This document shows, piece after piece, positions 62,686 to 64,000 of a stretch of 64,000 bases of DNA (position 1 is its first letter; each line of letters opens with the position of its first letter). The position numbers were made by a program, and so were the translations under genes. Origin of the DNA: Massilia litorea (GTDB lineage Bacteria; Pseudomonadota; Gammaproteobacteria; Burkholderiales; Burkholderiaceae_D); the NCBI RefSeq assembly GCF_015101885.1, contig NZ_CP062941.1:124001-188000 (forward strand), written 5' to 3'. The notes below the pieces were generated by a model. It was not told where the DNA came from and made no database searches. It was given only the letters and a program-made list of their open reading frames with translations.

Positions 62686-64000
62686 TCACTTCATCTGCGG
62701 GAACGCGAACTCCACGCCGGAACTCGCCGTATTCGGCCAGCGCTGCATCACCGCCTTGTGGCGCGTATAGAAGCGCACGCCTTCCGGGCCGTAGGCGTGG
62801 TGGTCGCCGAACATGCTGCGCTTCCAGCCGCCGAAGCTGTTGAAGGCCATCGGCACCGGCAACGGGACGTTCACGCCCACCATGCCGACCTGGATCTGGC
62901 GCACGAATTCGCGCGCCACGCCGCCGTCGCGCGTGAAGACGGCGACGCCGTTGCCGTACTCGTTGGCGTTGATCAGCTCGACCGCGCTGCCGACGTCCGG
63001 CAGCCGCACCACGCACAGCACCGGCCCGAAGATCTCTTCCTGATAGATGCTCATCTCGGGTTTCACGTGGTCGAACAGGGTACCGCCGACGAAGAAGCCG
63101 TTTTCATAACCCTCGACCTTGTGGCCGCGACCATCGACGACGAGGGTCGCGCCCTGCTCCACGCCCTCTCCGATCAGACGCTCGATGCGCTGGCGCGCCG
63201 CTTGCGTGACGACCGGGCCCATTTCTGCCCCCTTGCTCATGCCCTCGCCGATTTTCAGGTTCTTCGTACGCTCGGCCAGGGTGGCAACGAGCTTGTCGCC
63301 GGCGTCGCCGATGGCCACCGCCACCGAGATCGCCATGCAGCGCTCGCCCGCCGAGCCGTAGGCGGCGCCGATCAGGGCGTCGACCGCCATGTCCATGTCG
63401 GCGTCGGGCATCACGACCATGTGGTTCTTGGCGCCGCCCAGGGCCTGCACACGCTTGCCGTTGGCACTGCCGCGCGCATAGATGTATTCGGCGATCGGGG
63501 TCGAGCCCACAAAACTGATCGCCTGCACGTCGCGATTATCCAGCAGCGCGTCGACGGCAAGCTTATCGCCCTGCACCACGTTGAAGACGCCGTCCGGCAA
63601 GCCGGCTTCCTTCAGCAGGCGCGCGTGCAGGAGCGATGGCGAGGGATCGCGCTCCGACGGTTTCAGCACGAAGGTGTTACCGCAGGCGATCGCCACCGGG
63701 AACATCCACATCGGCACCATGACCGGGAAATTGAAGGGCGTGATGCCGGCCACGACGCCGAGCGGCTGGCGCATCGACCAGGCGTCGATGCCGCGCGCGA
63801 TCTGGTCGGTGAACTCGCCTTTCAACAATTGCGGGATGCCGCAGGCGAATTCGACGACTTCGATGCCGCGCGCGACTTCGCCCTGCGCGTCGCTGAAGGT
63901 CTTGCCGTGTTCGCGCGTGATCATGGCCGCGAATTCGTCGGTGTGCTGCTGGCACAGCTGCAGGTACTTGAACAGGATGCGCGAGCGCGCCAGCGGCGGC
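62686..64000 (-). CDS. mmsA: CoA-acylating methylmalonate-semialdehyde dehydrogenase, 5' end outside window
   Basis: Minus-strand aldehyde dehydrogenase running off the right edge; the first visible residues read [17 protein letters not shown]. About 438 residues are seen. Signatures: [37 protein letters not shown], and the catalytic cysteine in [11 protein letters not shown] (the MMSDH type). It oxidises malonate or methylmalonate semialdehyde to acetyl- or propionyl-CoA, the fate of beta-alanine and beta-aminoisobutyrate from pyrimidines, so it fits as the first gene of the operon in view. Confidence 0.95.
   Translation of the reverse strand, partial: PPLARSRILFKYLQLCQQHTDEFAAMITREHGKTFSDAQGEVARGIEVVEFACGIPQLLKGEFTDQIARGIDAWSMRQPLGVVAGITPFNFPVMVPMWMFPVAIACGNTFVLKPSERDPSPSLLHARLLKEAGLPDGVFNVVQGDKLAVDALLDNRDVQAISFVGSTPIAEYIYARGSANGKRVQALGGAKNHMVVMPDADMDMAVDALIGAAYGSAGERCMAISVAVAIGDAGDKLVATLAERTKNLKIGEGMSKGAEMGPVVTQAARQRIERLIGEGVEQGATLVVDGRGHKVEGYENGFFVGGTLFDHVKPEMSIYQEEIFGPVLCVVRLPDVGSAVELINANEYGNGVAVFTRDGGVAREFVRQIQVGMVGVNVPLPVPMAFNSFGGWKRSMFGDHHAYGPEGVRFYTRHKAVMQRWPNTASSGVEFAFPQMK

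Overview
The window looks like the chromosome of a high-GC betaproteobacterium, most likely an Oxalobacteraceae member of the Massilia/Telluria/Janthinobacterium type. This is inferred from the rplU-rpmA-obgE-proB block with a divergent octaprenyl diphosphate synthase gene, the polyhydroxyalkanoate (PHA) genes, the rnfB-nth pair and the general codon use. No phage, integrase, intact transposase or CRISPR array is visible.

Layout. 1-13.6 kb: a bifunctional penicillin-binding protein cut by the window edge, an EI24/CysZ-like membrane protein, FKBP isomerase, acyl-CoA-binding protein, a PHA-system protein, a metalloprotease translationally coupled to an emfourin-type inhibitor, fdxA, ferredoxin-NADP reductase, intracellular PHA depolymerase, an RcnB-like protein, rnfB-nth and a chemoreceptor. 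13.8-21.8 kb: a serine hydrolase, an acyltransferase, proB, obgE, rpmA, rplU, ispB and tRNA-Pro(CGG). 21.9-30.3 kb: a decayed, lower-GC exopolysaccharide region. It holds a flippase fragment joined to a tyrosinase C-terminal fragment, a sugar epimerase, a polyprenyl-phosphate sugar-phosphate transferase, a chain-length (Wzz/Wzc-type) protein without a kinase domain, a LysR regulator, and pseudogenes including a SemiSWEET with a frameshift and a stop.

30.4-40.8 kb: a complete nitrate assimilation locus on the minus strand. The sensor pair nasT-nasS is followed by a sigma-54-type promoter and an untranslated leader. The leader carries two hexaloop hairpins and an overlapping intrinsic terminator, the expected target of the ANTAR protein NasT. 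After it come the nitrate transporter, nirB, nirD, a FAD-dependent reductase and the assimilatory nitrate reductase. A 72-nt promoter-leader sequence occurs twice in direct orientation, once on each side of this locus, each copy placed before a small ORF. It is one of the least expected features here.

41-55.5 kb: an S9 peptidase, a secreted RIFT-barrel-type protein, a VWA lipoprotein, an M20 peptidase, and a purine (urate to allantoate) catabolic group made of puuD, a LysR regulator and a uraD-allC fusion, followed by small accessory genes. 55.5-64 kb: a reductive pyrimidine catabolism operon on the minus strand, in transcription order methylmalonate-semialdehyde dehydrogenase (cut by the window edge), preT, preA, an NCS1 transporter, dihydropyrimidinase and beta-ureidopropionase. 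Overall the window shows a free-living heterotroph able to scavenge nitrogen from nitrate, purines and pyrimidines, and to store carbon as PHA.
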